A stretch of DNA of 64,000 nucleotides from Pontibacillus halophilus JSM 076056 = DSM 19796 (lineage in GTDB: Bacteria > Bacillota > Bacilli > Bacillales > BH030062), in assembly GCF_000425205.1 (NCBI RefSeq), contig NZ_AULI01000006.1:62001-126000 (forward strand), given 5' to 3'. Numbering within the stretch: position 1 is the first letter of the stretch; each line of letters opens with the position of its first letter. A program made the translations under genes and the position numbers. Positions 28,740 through 38,490 of this stretch are shown here, piece after piece. The notes under the pieces are model-generated. The model was not told the origin of the DNA. It did not search any database and saw nothing but the letters and a program-made list of their open reading frames with translations.

Positions 28740-28869
28740 TTTACCCCCTCCTTCCATATCTTTCATTCTGTCATACCCCCCTCCTTCTGTAAAACGTGAA
28801 CTTCGTGACTATTTTAACTAGTAATTTGTCTCAGTGTCCTCTAAAATAAGGCAGTTAAGGAGGACATCT

Positions 28870-29334
28870 ATGAATTACAAACAACACGTCATGATCGGGT
28901 TAGCGAGTGCTGGAATTGCATCCTACTACGACTTGACCTCTTACTATGAATTATCGGCTGTCTACCCCTTTCAACAAGGGTTATTTCATACAGGCTTATA
29001 TTACGTTGGTGCCATCTTCGGGTCTTTGCTTCCAGACATTGACCATCCAAGCTCTTATATAGGAAGAAAACTGCCCGGGCTGTCTAAATCCATTAGCAAG
29101 TTATTTGGTCACCGAGGATTTACGCATTCCATCGTATGCGTAGCTGCTTTATACTTTGGTCTCACTGAGTTAAAGGAGCAGGTCCCTTCAGTTCCAGCGC
29201 TTGGCATCACCATTGGATATATCTCTCACCTGCTCGCAGATTCACTGACTCCTCAAGGGGCTCAGTTACTGTATCCATTGCAGGTTCGATTATTTAAACC
29301 TACTACATTTATGAAGAAGCTATTACGTAGATAA
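28870..29334 (+). CDS. YdjM/DUF457 family membrane-bound predicted metal-dependent hydrolase
   Basis: A 154-residue membrane protein. It has the three conserved motifs of the family: GSLLPDIDHPSS, GHRGFTHS and YISHLLADSLTPQG, which gather His and Asp residues for a metal site between membrane segments. AAGGAGG lies about 6 nt before the ATG at 28870; a longer frame from 28834 is rejected. Substrate unknown. A second family member lies at 45.4-46.0 kb. Confidence 0.82.
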   Translation: MNYKQHVMIGLASAGIASYYDLTSYYELSAVYPFQQGLFHTGLYYVGAIFGSLLPDIDHPSSYIGRKLPGLSKSISKLFGHRGFTHSIVCVAALYFGLTELKEQVPSVPALGITIGYISHLLADSLTPQGAQLLYPLQVRLFKPTTFMKKLLRR

Positions 29335-29406
29335 AGGGCATACATACAGTTTCAATAGTTGAGAATACTAGGGGCAACCTACTGAAATGAAAGAGGGTGC
29401 AACTGT

Positions 29407-29481
29407 ATGCCATTGTTACTTTTGTTTTTAGGAGGGGTCTCCTTCGGGTTGTTAACGAACTGGATTGCTACTTTATTGTAG
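29407..29481 (+). CDS. Possible 24-residue membrane microprotein
   Basis: An ATG followed by 23 codons encodes a wholly hydrophobic peptide with the middle FLGGVSFGLLTNWIATLL. AGAGGGTG lies about 8 nt upstream and a strong terminator begins 10 nt after the stop codon, so the unit could be a tiny independent gene. No homolog is recognised and no clear promoter was found. Confidence 0.35.
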   Translation: MPLLLLFLGGVSFGLLTNWIATLL

Positions 29482-29491
29482 ACCTGTACAT

Positions 29492-29535
29492 AGAAAGAGC
29501 CTCGTACATCTTAGTTAAGGCACGAGGCTCTTTCT
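29492..29535. terminator. Terminator after the microprotein region
   Basis: AGAAAGAGCCTCGT pairs perfectly with ACGAGGCTCTTTCT (14 bp, 16-nt loop). It lies between the YdjM-like gene region and the convergent lipoprotein gene. Confidence 0.7.
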
Positions 29536-29586
29536 CCTTTCAGCTCTCTTGGCCAGCGTCAGGACGCAACACCACGAGTTAACCAG

Positions 29587-30054
29587 CTATTCAACTGTAA
29601 TCTGCTCCTCATAACTGATTGTCCGCCCATACTCCCCTTCTTCCATTAACTCCCCACCAATATTCTCATAATCTTCTCCCACTTCGTTCACGAATTCTTG
29701 TGGTTGGTTGGCTGTCACACTAAGCGTAGCAATCACGGTATACTCACCCGAAAACTCTGATCCAATCGCTGCATAGACCTCTGCTGTGAAAGTGCCATCC
29801 ACAATTGGCGACGTTGTCTGTACGCGATAGCCTTCACGGTCCTGAAGTGTCACCATCACCACACCCCCATCTGGAAGGTTCGTCGTGCCATGAATGGTCA
29901 GCAGCCCGTTGTCTTTCGTTGTGTCAATTGTCATTTCTGCCTCAATTGGACCTACTTCTTCTACTTGCTCCGACTTTGCCCCATCACTCGAACATCCGAA
30001 CAATACAACGAGGAATAGTCCAAACCATACGATAACGTGCTTCTTATATCCCAT
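29587..30054 (-). CDS. Predicted lipoprotein of unknown function
   Basis: The 155-residue precursor begins MGYKKHVIVWFGLFLVVLFG followed by the lipobox Cys (residue 21), so it should be a surface lipoprotein. After an acidic spacer, the mature part is beta-rich, with LLTIHGTTNLPDGGVVMVTL and a YTVIATLSV strand, suggesting a single immunoglobulin-like domain. No enzyme motif is seen. A GGGAGTGG site precedes the ATG at 30054; two further ATGs at 30075-30078 are possible but less likely. Confidence 0.68.
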   Translation of the reverse strand: MGYKKHVIVWFGLFLVVLFGCSSDGAKSEQVEEVGPIEAEMTIDTTKDNGLLTIHGTTNLPDGGVVMVTLQDREGYRVQTTSPIVDGTFTAEVYAAIGSEFSGEYTVIATLSVTANQPQEFVNEVGEDYENIGGELMEEGEYGRTISYEEQITVE

Positions 30055-30150
30055 CCTAACCACTCCCTTTTCCATCATGTATATCTATATATACGTCAAC
30101 TTCAATGAATAACACCAATCCGTTGCAAAACAGATCGGCCTCTTAAACAC

Positions 30151-30198
30151 AAAAAAACCTCCCGAGCTCTTAACATGTTTCGTTAAGAACTCGAGAGG
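30151..30198 (-). terminator. Terminator of tRNA-Arg
   Basis: CCTCTCGAGTTCTTAAC pairs with GTTAAGAGCTCGGGAGG (two mismatched positions), followed by seven T on the minus strand, 11 nt after the tRNA 3' end. Confidence 0.92.
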
Positions 30199-30208
30199 CT
30201 ATGTGTAG

Positions 30209-30284
30209 TGCGCCCGGAGGGATTCGAACCCCCGACAGACGTAGAACCGGAATCTACCGCTCTATCCAACTGAGCTACGGGCGC
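30209..30284 (-). tRNA. tRNA-Arg(CCG)
   Basis: 76-nt cloverleaf on the minus strand. The acceptor stem is GCGCCCG/CGGGCGC with discriminator A, the D arm contains AGCTCAGTTGGATAGAGC, and the anticodon loop TTCCGGT gives anticodon CCG within stem GTAGA/TCTAC. The T arm is GGGGGTTCGAATCCCTC. CCA is not encoded. A tRNA-Arg of this type also lies near clpP in Bacillus subtilis. Confidence 0.96.
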
Positions 30285-30304
30285 CTATTAGAGTGACACT
30301 AGTA

Positions 30305-30333
30305 ATTATACGGCTTACAGGTTTAATTTTCAA
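30305..30333 (-). promoter_or_regulatory. Promoter of tRNA-Arg
   Basis: TTGAAA (30328-30333), 17 bp, perfect TATAAT (30305-30310) on the minus strand, 20 nt upstream of the mature tRNA 5' end. Confidence 0.82.
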
Positions 30334-30401
30334 GAAACAATTTCTGTTGCAGCCGTATGCCATTGTTAAGATAAGGAAATTCTAAGTAAGAGGTGATTAG
30401 A

Positions 30402-30827
30402 ATGAACGGAATGCTTCTTACTTGGATAATCTTGAATATTATCCTATTTGCTCTCGTATTAAGGCATATCGTACGTCTTCCTATTGTACGCCTTTCTCCC
30501 ACTTCCCACCTGCCACCCTCTACTTCTACGCTGAAACAAGCTTTTCTAACCTTTAGGACGTATGGGCTTCATCCATTAAGCAGTGTACAAATTGGCAATA
30601 TTCATGCAGATCTAGCGTTTGTGGATGCGAAGGTTGTCTATATCCGATACAAAGCAGAAGACCTCCTTCAGCCAAAAAGGCGCCAAGAACTCGAGCGAAA
30701 TGTTGCCTCGCTTATAAAGGATGGTTGGACGGTTTGGTACATGCGTGACAAAGAATTAAAGGAACACTTTACCGACATCGTCCACGAGATTGTCGTCACA
30801 TGCAAGCAAAAATCTGTTAGACAATAA
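30402..30827 (+). CDS. N-terminally membrane-anchored protein of unknown function
   Basis: No family is recognised. The 141-residue product has one N-terminal membrane segment (LLTWIILNIILFALVL) followed by a Pro/Ser-rich stretch. A soluble domain then carries alternating hydrophobic strands (ADLAFVDAKVVYIRYKAE) and helices (RRQELERNVASLIKDGW). The Asp and Lys pattern loosely recalls small nuclease-like folds, but this is not strong. AGAGGTG lies about 6 nt before the ATG at 30402. It lies between tRNA-Arg and clpP and is not obviously co-transcribed with either. Confidence 0.6.
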   Translation: MNGMLLTWIILNIILFALVLRHIVRLPIVRLSPTSHLPPSTSTLKQAFLTFRTYGLHPLSSVQIGNIHADLAFVDAKVVYIRYKAEDLLQPKRRQELERNVASLIKDGWTVWYMRDKELKEHFTDIVHEIVVTCKQKSVRQ

Positions 30828-30920
30828 ATGGACGTTTACTTTTACTACCGGTGGGAAAAATGTAATTAGTTTGGGTTCAGAAATCCTAATTCGACTAGTG
30901 TTTTTTCATCAAGCCTTTCG

Positions 30921-30949
30921 TTTGACCTTTTCTGACCTTACATGTATGA
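30921..30949 (+). promoter_or_regulatory. clpP promoter with CtsR box
   Basis: The inverse complement of 30921-30939 reads AAGGTCAGAAAAGGTCAAA, a near-consensus CtsR heptad direct repeat. It overlaps the -35 TTGACC (30922-30927), with TATGAT (30944-30949) as -10 after 16 bp. Repression of clpP by CtsR and relief by heat or protein damage is expected. Confidence 0.85.
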
Positions 30950-30998
30950 TAAACATATGAAAAAACCATAACATATCTCTATTAAAGGAGGAAGAAAC

Positions 30999-31580
30999 AT
31001 GAATTTAATACCTACTGTCATTGAACAAACAAATCGCGGTGAACGTGCATACGACATTTATTCCCGTCTATTAAAAGACCGCATTATTATGCTTGGTAGC
31101 GCAATTGATGATAACGTTGCGAACTCAATCGTAGCGCAACTTCTATTCTTGCAAGCAGAAGATCCAGATAAGGATATTTCCCTTTACATTAACTCTCCAG
31201 GTGGTTCCATCACAGCCGGTATGGCCATCTACGATACGATGCAGTTCATTAAACCGAACGTATCAACAATCTGCACAGGTATGGCTGCTTCCATGGGTGC
31301 TTTCCTTCTTGCAGCGGGCGCGCCTGGTAAGCGTTATGCACTTCCAAACAGTGAAGTGATGATTCACCAACCATTAGGTGGTACTCAAGGTCAGGCTTCT
31401 GACATTGAAATTCATGCGAAACGTATAATCCAAATGCGTGAGAAACTAAACCAAATCCTTGCTGAGCGTACTGGTCAGCCAATTGAAACAATTCAACGTG
31501 ATACAGACCGTGACAACTTCATGACAGCCAACGAAGCGAAAGAATACGGTTTAATCGACTCCGTTATGGAGAAGAAGTAA
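30999..31580 (+). CDS. clpP: ATP-dependent Clp protease proteolytic subunit
   Basis: Serine peptidase core of the ClpCP/ClpXP/ClpEP machines. The 193-residue protein has the catalytic Ser in [13 protein letters not shown], the His in [11 protein letters not shown], and the Asp in the RDTDRDNFM region. Active-site order and length match Bacillus ClpP. AAAGGAGG precedes the ATG. It stands as a single gene with its own CtsR-box promoter and a strong terminator. Confidence 0.98.
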   Translation: MNLIPTVIEQTNRGERAYDIYSRLLKDRIIMLGSAIDDNVANSIVAQLLFLQAEDPDKDISLYINSPGGSITAGMAIYDTMQFIKPNVSTICTGMAASMGAFLLAAGAPGKRYALPNSEVMIHQPLGGTQGQASDIEIHAKRIIQMREKLNQILAERTGQPIETIQRDTDRDNFMTANEAKEYGLIDSVMEKK

Positions 31581-31587
31581 GCAACAG

Positions 31588-31618
31588 AAAAGCCAGGGTA
31601 GTTACCCTGGCTTTTTAT
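31588..31618 (+). terminator. Terminator of clpP
   Basis: AAAAGCCAGGGTA pairs with TACCCTGGCTTTT, followed by T, 8 nt after the stop codon. Confidence 0.92.
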
Positions 31619-31643
31619 TATGTTCATTTCTAGTAAAGCAAGC

Positions 31644-31898
31644 TTACACTTCTACGACGAAGGACTCAAGCTTATTTAATACATCCTCCTGATCACTTCC
31701 ATCAGCTTGCAATACAATGGTCTCCCCAGACCCAACCGCTAAACTCATTAGCCCCATGATACTCTTTGCATTGACCCGTTTCCCATTCTTCTCTATAAAC
31801 ACGTCAGATGCAAAGCGATTGGCTTCTTGTACAAACAAGGCTGCCGGTCGCGCTTGTAACCCTGTCTTTAATTGAACTGTTACGGTTCTTTCTACCAA
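31644..31898 (-). CDS. crh: HPr-like catabolite repression protein Crh
   Basis: Crh is a paralogue of HPr that works only in regulation: Ser46 is phosphorylated by HprK and the protein then assists CcpA. The 84 residues show KTGLQARPAALF, with Gln15 replacing the catalytic His of HPr, and NAKSIMGLMSLAV with Ser46 intact. The start is TTG at 31898, with AGGAGG 7 nt upstream; upstream in-frame codons have no suitable site. It is the last gene of the yvcI-rapZ-yvcK-whiA-crh cluster, as in Bacillus subtilis, but is separated from whiA by a hairpin. Confidence 0.93.
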   Translation of the reverse strand: MVERTVTVQLKTGLQARPAALFVQEANRFASDVFIEKNGKRVNAKSIMGLMSLAVGSGETIVLQADGSDQEDVLNKLESFVVEV

Positions 31899-31962
31899 AC
31901 CGCATCCTCCTCTCCCCATCCAATGTCCCACATAAGAAAGCGTTACCATCTTATAGACAAAG

Positions 31963-31987
31963 GAACGCTTCAGCAGCTGAAGCGTTC
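31963..31987 (-). terminator. Hairpin between whiA and crh
   Basis: Perfect 11-bp inverted repeat GAACGCTTCAG/CTGAAGCGTTC with a 3-nt loop and only a short T tract on the minus strand. It may be a partial terminator that lowers crh relative to whiA. Confidence 0.55.
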
Positions 31988-32033
31988 GATAATATGATTT
32001 ATTATATCATGCGAAGATTGAAAAAGGAACGTA

Positions 32034-32984
32034 TTAAGATTCCTTTCCAATCAGTTCACCTTTTCTTATTTTTTCTGCGTATTCATCGATTTTCCTTAAC
32101 CGATGATTGATACCGGATTTACTAATTTTTGAAGTCATCATCTCGCCCAGTTCTTTCAGTGTCACATCTTGGTGTTCGACTCGCAGAACGGCAAGTTCAC
32201 GAAGTTTGTCTGGTAAGATTTCTAAACCTACTGTCTGTTCAATAAATTTAATGTTCTCAACTTGACGAAAGGCTGCACCAATTGTCTTATTTAAGTTAGC
32301 TGTCTCGCAATTAACTAGTCGGTTCACAGAATTTCGCATGTCGCGCATAATTCGAACATCCTCAAACTTTAACAACGCTTGGTGTCCACCAATGATATTC
32401 AGCAATTCCGTAATTTTCTCTGCTTCTTTCAAATAGACAATGTACCCCTTCTTACGCTCAAGCATTCTTGCATGAAGGTCAAATGAGTTCATCAAATCAT
32501 GAAGAGACTCATTGTGGTCTTCATAGAAATTAAAGATCTCAAGATGATAGGAGGAGGTCTCAGGATTATTAACGGAACCTCCTGCCATAAAGGCTCCACG
32601 TAAGTAAGAGCGACGGCAGCATTCTTTCTCAAGATATTTCTCGGAGATTGTACGGACAATTGTGAACGGCTCTTTCAAGATTTCTAAGTCTATGAGAAGC
32701 TGACGAACATCTTGTTTCATACGTACAATGTAGACGTTATTCTTCTTTAATCTCATCTTCTTTCGAACAAGAAGCTCAACCGGATACGCATACATTGTCT
32801 TTACTAGCGTGTAAATACGTCTAGCGATCGCGGCGTTTTCTGTTTGCACATCAAGCATATACTGCCGATTTGAGAAAGAAACGGAACCGTTCATCCTAAT
32901 AAGGGCTGCTAATTCTGACTGCTTACAGCACGGGTCAAGTTCAATATTCGTTAATTCCTTCTTTGTCTCCGATGCAAAAGACAT
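32034..32984 (-). CDS. whiA: DNA-binding protein WhiA
   Basis: WhiA of Gram-positive bacteria; in Bacillus it influences cell division and chromosome segregation, and in Streptomyces it is a sporulation regulator. The 316-residue protein combines a LAGLIDADG-like fold (with [18 protein letters not shown] and [11 protein letters not shown]) with a C-terminal helix-turn-helix domain ([27 protein letters not shown]). Length and motifs are complete. It is 36 nt downstream of yvcK in a conserved cluster. Confidence 0.96.
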   Translation of the reverse strand: MSFASETKKELTNIELDPCCKQSELAALIRMNGSVSFSNRQYMLDVQTENAAIARRIYTLVKTMYAYPVELLVRKKMRLKKNNVYIVRMKQDVRQLLIDLEILKEPFTIVRTISEKYLEKECCRRSYLRGAFMAGGSVNNPETSSYHLEIFNFYEDHNESLHDLMNSFDLHARMLERKKGYIVYLKEAEKITELLNIIGGHQALLKFEDVRIMRDMRNSVNRLVNCETANLNKTIGAAFRQVENIKFIEQTVGLEILPDKLRELAVLRVEHQDVTLKELGEMMTSKISKSGINHRLRKIDEYAEKIRKGELIGKES

Positions 32985-33020
32985 CCAATCACCTCCTCTT
33001 CTTTGGCAGTTTTATTTCAT

Positions 33021-33980
33021 TTATTTCGAGATTAGTGAATAAAGCAGCTTCGACACTTTATCCGTATCGTGACGGAGCGTATGCTTGGAATAATCGATAA
33101 TATCTTCCTCAATTAACTCAATTCCCATAGACGAAAGACGATCAATGTCATTCTTCACTGGAATCGCGTGCTCCTCGGCGTACACCTTTTGGATTTGTTC
33201 ATCAATTGGCTGATTGTGTACAAGGATGGAATGAAGACAACCTTCACCAATATGATCCACGATCGCCTGAACATGATCCGCAGCCGTATAGCCAGTCGTC
33301 TCCCCAAGCTGAGTCATCACATTGCATACGTAAACAACCTTGCCATGTGTTTCACGTAATGCATCTGTAATTTGAGAAACAATTAAGTTTGGCAACGTAC
33401 TTGTATACAGACTGCCAGGTGCAATGACAATCAAATCAGCTTCTTTAACTGCATTAACCGCCTCGGCTAATGGCACGAGTGGTTGCGGGCTAAGAAACAC
33501 GCGTTTGATTCGCTTATTTGTTAAGGGAATTTTAGATTCACCAGACACTATTGTACCATCCATCATCTCTGCGTGAAGATGCAGATTTTGGTTAGCAATT
33601 GGTAATATTTCACCTTTCACATTTAAAACCCGAGAGATTTCTTTAATTCCATGGTAGAAATCTCCTGTTAACGACGTCATCGCTGCAAGCAGTAGGTTCC
33701 CCATGGAATGTCCAGAAAGTCCATTCCCGTTCGAGAACCGGTGCTGGAAAAGGTCAAGCAGCATCGGCTCGGTATCGGACAAAGCAGCGATTACGTTACG
33801 AATATCCCCAGGAGCCGGCATTTTTAACTCGTTGCGTAACCTGCCTGAGCTCCCCCCATCATCAGCGACCGTTACGATTGCCGTTAAATCAACAGGGTAG
33901 TCCTTTAAGCCACGAAGCAGCACGGGCATTCCTGTGCCGCCCCCAATCACAACGACATTCGGTTTGTTTGTTTGAGCCAT
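33021..33980 (-). CDS. yvcK: Gluconeogenesis factor YvcK (CofD-like fold)
   Basis: YvcK is needed for growth on gluconeogenic carbon sources and for cell-shape control; it binds UDP-sugars. The 319 residues open with NVVVIGGGTGMPVLLRGLK, the nucleotide-binding signature, followed by TVADDGGSSGRLR, GHSMGNLLLAA and VIAPGSLYTSTLPNL. It ends 36 nt before whiA and starts 3 nt after rapZ, so it is in the middle of the operon. Confidence 0.96.
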   Translation of the reverse strand: MAQTNKPNVVVIGGGTGMPVLLRGLKDYPVDLTAIVTVADDGGSSGRLRNELKMPAPGDIRNVIAALSDTEPMLLDLFQHRFSNGNGLSGHSMGNLLLAAMTSLTGDFYHGIKEISRVLNVKGEILPIANQNLHLHAEMMDGTIVSGESKIPLTNKRIKRVFLSPQPLVPLAEAVNAVKEADLIVIAPGSLYTSTLPNLIVSQITDALRETHGKVVYVCNVMTQLGETTGYTAADHVQAIVDHIGEGCLHSILVHNQPIDEQIQKVYAEEHAIPVKNDIDRLSSMGIELIEEDIIDYSKHTLRHDTDKVSKLLYSLISK

Positions 33981-33983
33981 GAA

Positions 33984-34868
33984 TTATTTTCCCTTTCTTT
34001 TGTCTATATCCCGGTGTGTTACATGAGTGATATAGTCTTTAGAATAGTGCTTCGCAATATGCTCTGCAATGGCTACAGAACGGTGTTGTCCTCCAGTACA
34101 TCCAATAGCAATCACCAGCTGGCTTTTGCCTTCCCGCTTGTAGTGAGGGAGCATGAATGTGAGTAAATCTAGGAGTTTCTCCATGAATCTTTGTGTCTCA
34201 TTCCACTTGAAGACATAGGAGGAGACTTCATTCGTCAAACCTGTTAACGGTCTCATTTGTTCCACGTAGTGTGGGTTTGGTAAGAAACGAACATCATAGA
34301 CGAGGTCTGCATCAATTGGCAGCCCATACTTAAACCCAAATGAAACGACTTGAACAGAAAAGACTTGTTGAGTCTTTTCTGAGTAGGAGTGGATGATCTT
34401 CTCTCTCAAATCTCTTGGTTTAATTGTGGATGTATCGATAATCTCTTGAGCTCGTCCCCTCAATTCATCTAATAAATAACGTTCCTGTTTAATTCCTTCT
34501 AAGGGGAGGCCTTCTGGTGCAAGCGGGTGAGAACGTCGGCTCTCTTTGTAACGAGAGACAAGAACCTCATCTTTCGCATCTAAGAATAGGATATGCTCAG
34601 ATAACCATTTTTCTTCTCCTAATCGGTCTAAAGCTTCAAACATGGAATCAAAGAACTCTCTGCCCCTTAAATCCATCACTAAGGCAACCTTCTGAATATT
34701 GTTTGATGAATCTTTCATTAAATCTAGAAACTTAGGCAGCAACGCTGGTGGCAGATTATCGACACAGAAGAAACCTAAATCTTCAAAGCTTTGCACAGCA
34801 ACTGTCTTACCTGCTCCAGACATTCCTGTAATTATTACGAGTTGTGTTTCATGTGTTTCTTCAGCCAT
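33984..34868 (-). CDS. rapZ: RapZ/YvcJ family nucleotide-binding protein
   Basis: GTP/ATP-binding P-loop protein of 294 residues; YvcJ in Bacillus affects competence, while RapZ in enterics is an RNA adaptor for amino-sugar control. The N-terminal Walker A is [15 protein letters not shown] and the C-terminal domain has the conserved [19 protein letters not shown]. Also seen are DLRGREFF and RFLPNPHYV. It lies between the NUDIX gene (26 nt) and yvcK (3 nt). Confidence 0.95.
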   Translation of the reverse strand: MAEETHETQLVIITGMSGAGKTVAVQSFEDLGFFCVDNLPPALLPKFLDLMKDSSNNIQKVALVMDLRGREFFDSMFEALDRLGEEKWLSEHILFLDAKDEVLVSRYKESRRSHPLAPEGLPLEGIKQERYLLDELRGRAQEIIDTSTIKPRDLREKIIHSYSEKTQQVFSVQVVSFGFKYGLPIDADLVYDVRFLPNPHYVEQMRPLTGLTNEVSSYVFKWNETQRFMEKLLDLLTFMLPHYKREGKSQLVIAIGCTGGQHRSVAIAEHIAKHYSKDYITHVTHRDIDKRKGK

Positions 34869-34894
34869 CAGCCATCCGCTCCCCTTTTACTATT

Positions 34895-35362
34895 TTATGA
34901 ATCTGCATTTGCATCTAACCGTACATGAAGTAATTCAAAATCTTGTGTATAAGTAAATGTGGCATACAAAATGCCGGTGTGATTCAGAATATGTTTCAAA
35001 TAATAACGGTCGCCTCCAGCCATTGGCTTTGAGAGAACGTCACTCAACTTCGTCCACTCTAACTCTCCTTCTTCGCTAACAGACTTCAACGTTCCTGCAT
35101 AGGATTCAGAGTAGAATGTGAACATCATCCATTCTCGAACAACCTCATCCCCTTCCTTCATTACGAACGTAAACACGCCTCGCAATTCAGGGTCGGCTAC
35201 CTGTAAGCCCGTCTCTTCGAAGAACTCGCGTTGAGCAGTTTCCATTACGTGCTCCCCAGGTTCCATCTTCCCACCTGGCGCCACATACCAGCCTCTTCTG
35301 GGCTTCTTAAGTAACAGTACTTCATCTTCTGATTTCAATATACAATTTGCAACTCGTTGCAT
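34895..35362 (-). CDS. yvcI: NUDIX hydrolase (YvcI type)
   Basis: Hydrolase of nucleoside diphosphates linked to another moiety. The 155-residue protein contains a complete Nudix box, GGKMEPGEHVMETAQREFFEETGLQV in two parts (positions about 31-56, with the REFFEE metal-binding core). In Bacillus the orthologue has been discussed as an 8-oxo-dGTPase-like or RNA-processing enzyme; substrate here is unproven. It heads the yvcI-rapZ-yvcK-whiA-crh set. Confidence 0.9.
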   Translation of the reverse strand: MQRVANCILKSEDEVLLLKKPRRGWYVAPGGKMEPGEHVMETAQREFFEETGLQVADPELRGVFTFVMKEGDEVVREWMMFTFYSESYAGTLKSVSEEGELEWTKLSDVLSKPMAGGDRYYLKHILNHTGILYATFTYTQDFELLHVRLDANADS

Positions 35363-35503
35363 CTCGTCACCCCTCTGTCTACGCGTCTTGAGGTCTTACT
35401 TCTATTATACAATGAAGATTTCAACCTCTACAATCCAACTTTCCGTACATGACCCAGTCCAACAATCATTCCTATAGGGTTGAGCGTTGAACAACCAATC
35501 CCA

Positions 35504-35539
35504 CAAAAAAATGCACAGGCGACTATCATTCGCCTGTGC
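35504..35539 (-). terminator. Terminator downstream of trxB
   Basis: GCACAGGCGA pairs perfectly with TCGCCTGTGC (7-nt loop), followed by seven T on the minus strand (one A intervenes). It lies 120 nt after the trxB stop codon; nothing recognisable lies in between or in 35363-35503. Confidence 0.88.
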
Positions 35540-35659
35540 CAAGTGTATTTATAAAGGGGGTCAATTAGTTACTTTCAGTATACCCCAAAATTGCCTTGAA
35601 TGTGTTACAGCACAGTTAAAATGCAATTACGTGTTTGTTACGAGGTCACTCAGTACCGT

Positions 35660-36634
<975 letters not shown>

Positions 36635-36709
36635 TCATTTCTTTTAACTATATCCTAATAAAAATGTTAACGGACCGTCTATCGATTTGCTCATATCAGG
36701 TCGACACCT

Positions 36710-37711
36710 TTAATAGTTCCACGGCCCGCCTTGTTCCGAGAGGTGCGGGTGCTTGCGACAGCCCTCTTCCCAAAGGCTAAGCGCTCCGGAAGGGTCCCCC
36801 ATGTGGTAAAGGGTAATGCTATACCATTTATAATAAGCGACATGACCTTTAAGTTTACTCTTTGAGACATTGTTAAAGCGTTCATGTGCTTCTTTGTATT
36901 GTCCGACTTGAGCAAGCGTAGTAGCTACGCGAAGCTTTTGCTGTTCATGGATAGGATATACATTTAACAGCGTGTGTATGTGTGGCGTAGCCTTCTCGTT
37001 CTCCTCACGTTTATGATAGAACAGCGCTAAGTTGCACACAGACAATAATGAATTAGGTTCTTGCTCCAAGCTCTGCTCCTCAAGCGCGATGGCCTCTGAT
37101 TCACTTCCTTGTTGGAACAACGCATGAGCATAGTCGTGCTTGGCCAATGTATAGGAAGGAAAGAGACGAATCATATCTTCAAGTAGCGGCATAGCTTTAT
37201 CCCACTCCAAACGCTCTTGATAATAGAATGCAGACTCTTGATAAGCCATTAACTCATCTTCTTCTTCAAACGCCCAATCTTCTTCCTCATCTTCTTCTAT
37301 ATCAAGAACCGTAAGCAGTTGCTCTGCTTCTTCTTTGAAATCTCCATTTGGAGCTTTTTGAATATAGTCTCTTGCATATTTCATCGCGTCTTGGAATAAA
37401 CCAAGATGCGCATAGTTGTTCGCAATTAAATAATAGCAATCTACGTAGTCGTGACCAAATTTCGCTAACACGTTCGTTAATACTTCATTCGCTTGATGGT
37501 ACTCGCCTGTCTCTGTATAAATAACAGAAAGCTGACATTGGTATAACGGCTCCTCAGGAACGAGTTCAACGGCACGCTTTAACCACTTCACAGCTTTCGT
37601 AAAATGTCTTTTTTTAAACGCTTGTACACCTTTAGAAAAATAGAAGTCTCCCTCAGGTCGAAACGGGATGACCTTCTCTTCTGACGAATGGTCTATGCTT
37701 GTTGTTTGCAT
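36710..37711 (-). CDS. Tetratricopeptide repeat protein (YvcD type)
   Basis: Soluble 333-residue scaffold-type protein. TPR motifs are recognisable at about residues 25-60 (YFSKGVQAFKKRHFTKAVKW), 60-95, 95-125, 165-200 and 235-300. An acidic linker (DIEEDEEEDWAFEEEDE) lies in the middle. There is no signal peptide. Its position between hisI and trxB matches Bacillus yvcD. The binding partner is unknown. TPR identity is sure, function is not. Confidence 0.85.
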   Translation of the reverse strand: MQTTSIDHSSEEKVIPFRPEGDFYFSKGVQAFKKRHFTKAVKWLKRAVELVPEEPLYQCQLSVIYTETGEYHQANEVLTNVLAKFGHDYVDCYYLIANNYAHLGLFQDAMKYARDYIQKAPNGDFKEEAEQLLTVLDIEEDEEEDWAFEEEDELMAYQESAFYYQERLEWDKAMPLLEDMIRLFPSYTLAKHDYAHALFQQGSESEAIALEEQSLEQEPNSLLSVCNLALFYHKREENEKATPHIHTLLNVYPIHEQQKLRVATTLAQVGQYKEAHERFNNVSKSKLKGHVAYYKWYSITLYHMGDPSGALSLWEEGCRKHPHLSEQGGPWNY

Positions 37712-37829
37712 TTAGGTCCTCCTATTCTTAGAACCAAAACAGTCCTAGAGCAGTATACCATAAATGTAAATACCCATGTAGAGGAAATGCCGTAATTATC
37801 CAAACTTTTGTCAGGTGTTCTCATAAGGT

Positions 37830-37857
37830 AACCCCCTCTATTTCCATAGAGGGGGTT
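37830..37857 (-). terminator. Hairpin after the his operon
   Basis: AACCCCCTCTAT pairs perfectly with ATAGAGGGGGTT around TTCC, 3 nt after the hisI stop codon. No T tract follows, so efficiency is uncertain. Confidence 0.62.
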
Positions 37858-37860
37858 GGT

Positions 37861-38490
37861 TTATTTCTTCTGATGACGTTGCTCTAATGCACGTAGTACT
37901 TCGTCGAATGGAAGGCCTTGATTTGTAAGTAACATGAGCGTATGGAACAGGAGGTCTGCTGTTTCCCATGTAAGTTCTTCATTGTCATTATTCTTCGCTG
38001 CAATGATGACTTCCCCGGCTTCTTCGCCCACTTTCTTCAGAATTCGGTCAACGCCTTCTTGGAATAGGGAAGACGTGTAAGAACCTTCTGGTAAGGTCGC
38101 TTTCCGCTCAGCCAGAACAGACTGTAGCTCATCTAGAATTTGATAACGCTGTTCCTTAGGTTGGGTCTCTTCTCCATAAACCACCTCATGAAAACAGCTA
38201 TAGCTTCCAGTGTGGCAAGCAGGTCCACTAGGAATAACTTGTAGAAGTATGGCATCTTGGTCACAGTCATACGTCATGGTCTGAACCGACTGCGTATTCC
38301 CAGACGTCGCACCCTTATGCCACAGTTCCTGACGGGAACGACTGTATAAGACAGTTTCTCCTGTCGCCACGGTTTGTTCAATCGCCTCTTTATTCATATA
38401 AGCGAGAGTAAGTACTTCCTTACTCATCGCATCTTGAATAATCGCTGGGACAAGTCCCTGATCATCAAATTTCACATCTTCTAGTTTCAT
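37861..38490 (-). CDS. hisI: Bifunctional phosphoribosyl-AMP cyclohydrolase/phosphoribosyl-ATP pyrophosphatase
   Basis: Fused HisI-HisE enzyme of 209 residues for steps 2 and 3 of histidine synthesis. The HisI half (residues 1-100) has [20 protein letters not shown], the metal-binding DCDQDA and the Cys-rich [11 protein letters not shown]. The HisE half (about 115-205) has [16 protein letters not shown] and [10 protein letters not shown]. The start overlaps hisF by 4 nt. It is the last gene of hisZGDBHAFI. Confidence 0.96.
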   Translation of the reverse strand: MKLEDVKFDDQGLVPAIIQDAMSKEVLTLAYMNKEAIEQTVATGETVLYSRSRQELWHKGATSGNTQSVQTMTYDCDQDAILLQVIPSGPACHTGSYSCFHEVVYGEETQPKEQRYQILDELQSVLAERKATLPEGSYTSSLFQEGVDRILKKVGEEAGEVIIAAKNNDNEELTWETADLLFHTLMLLTNQGLPFDEVLRALEQRHQKK

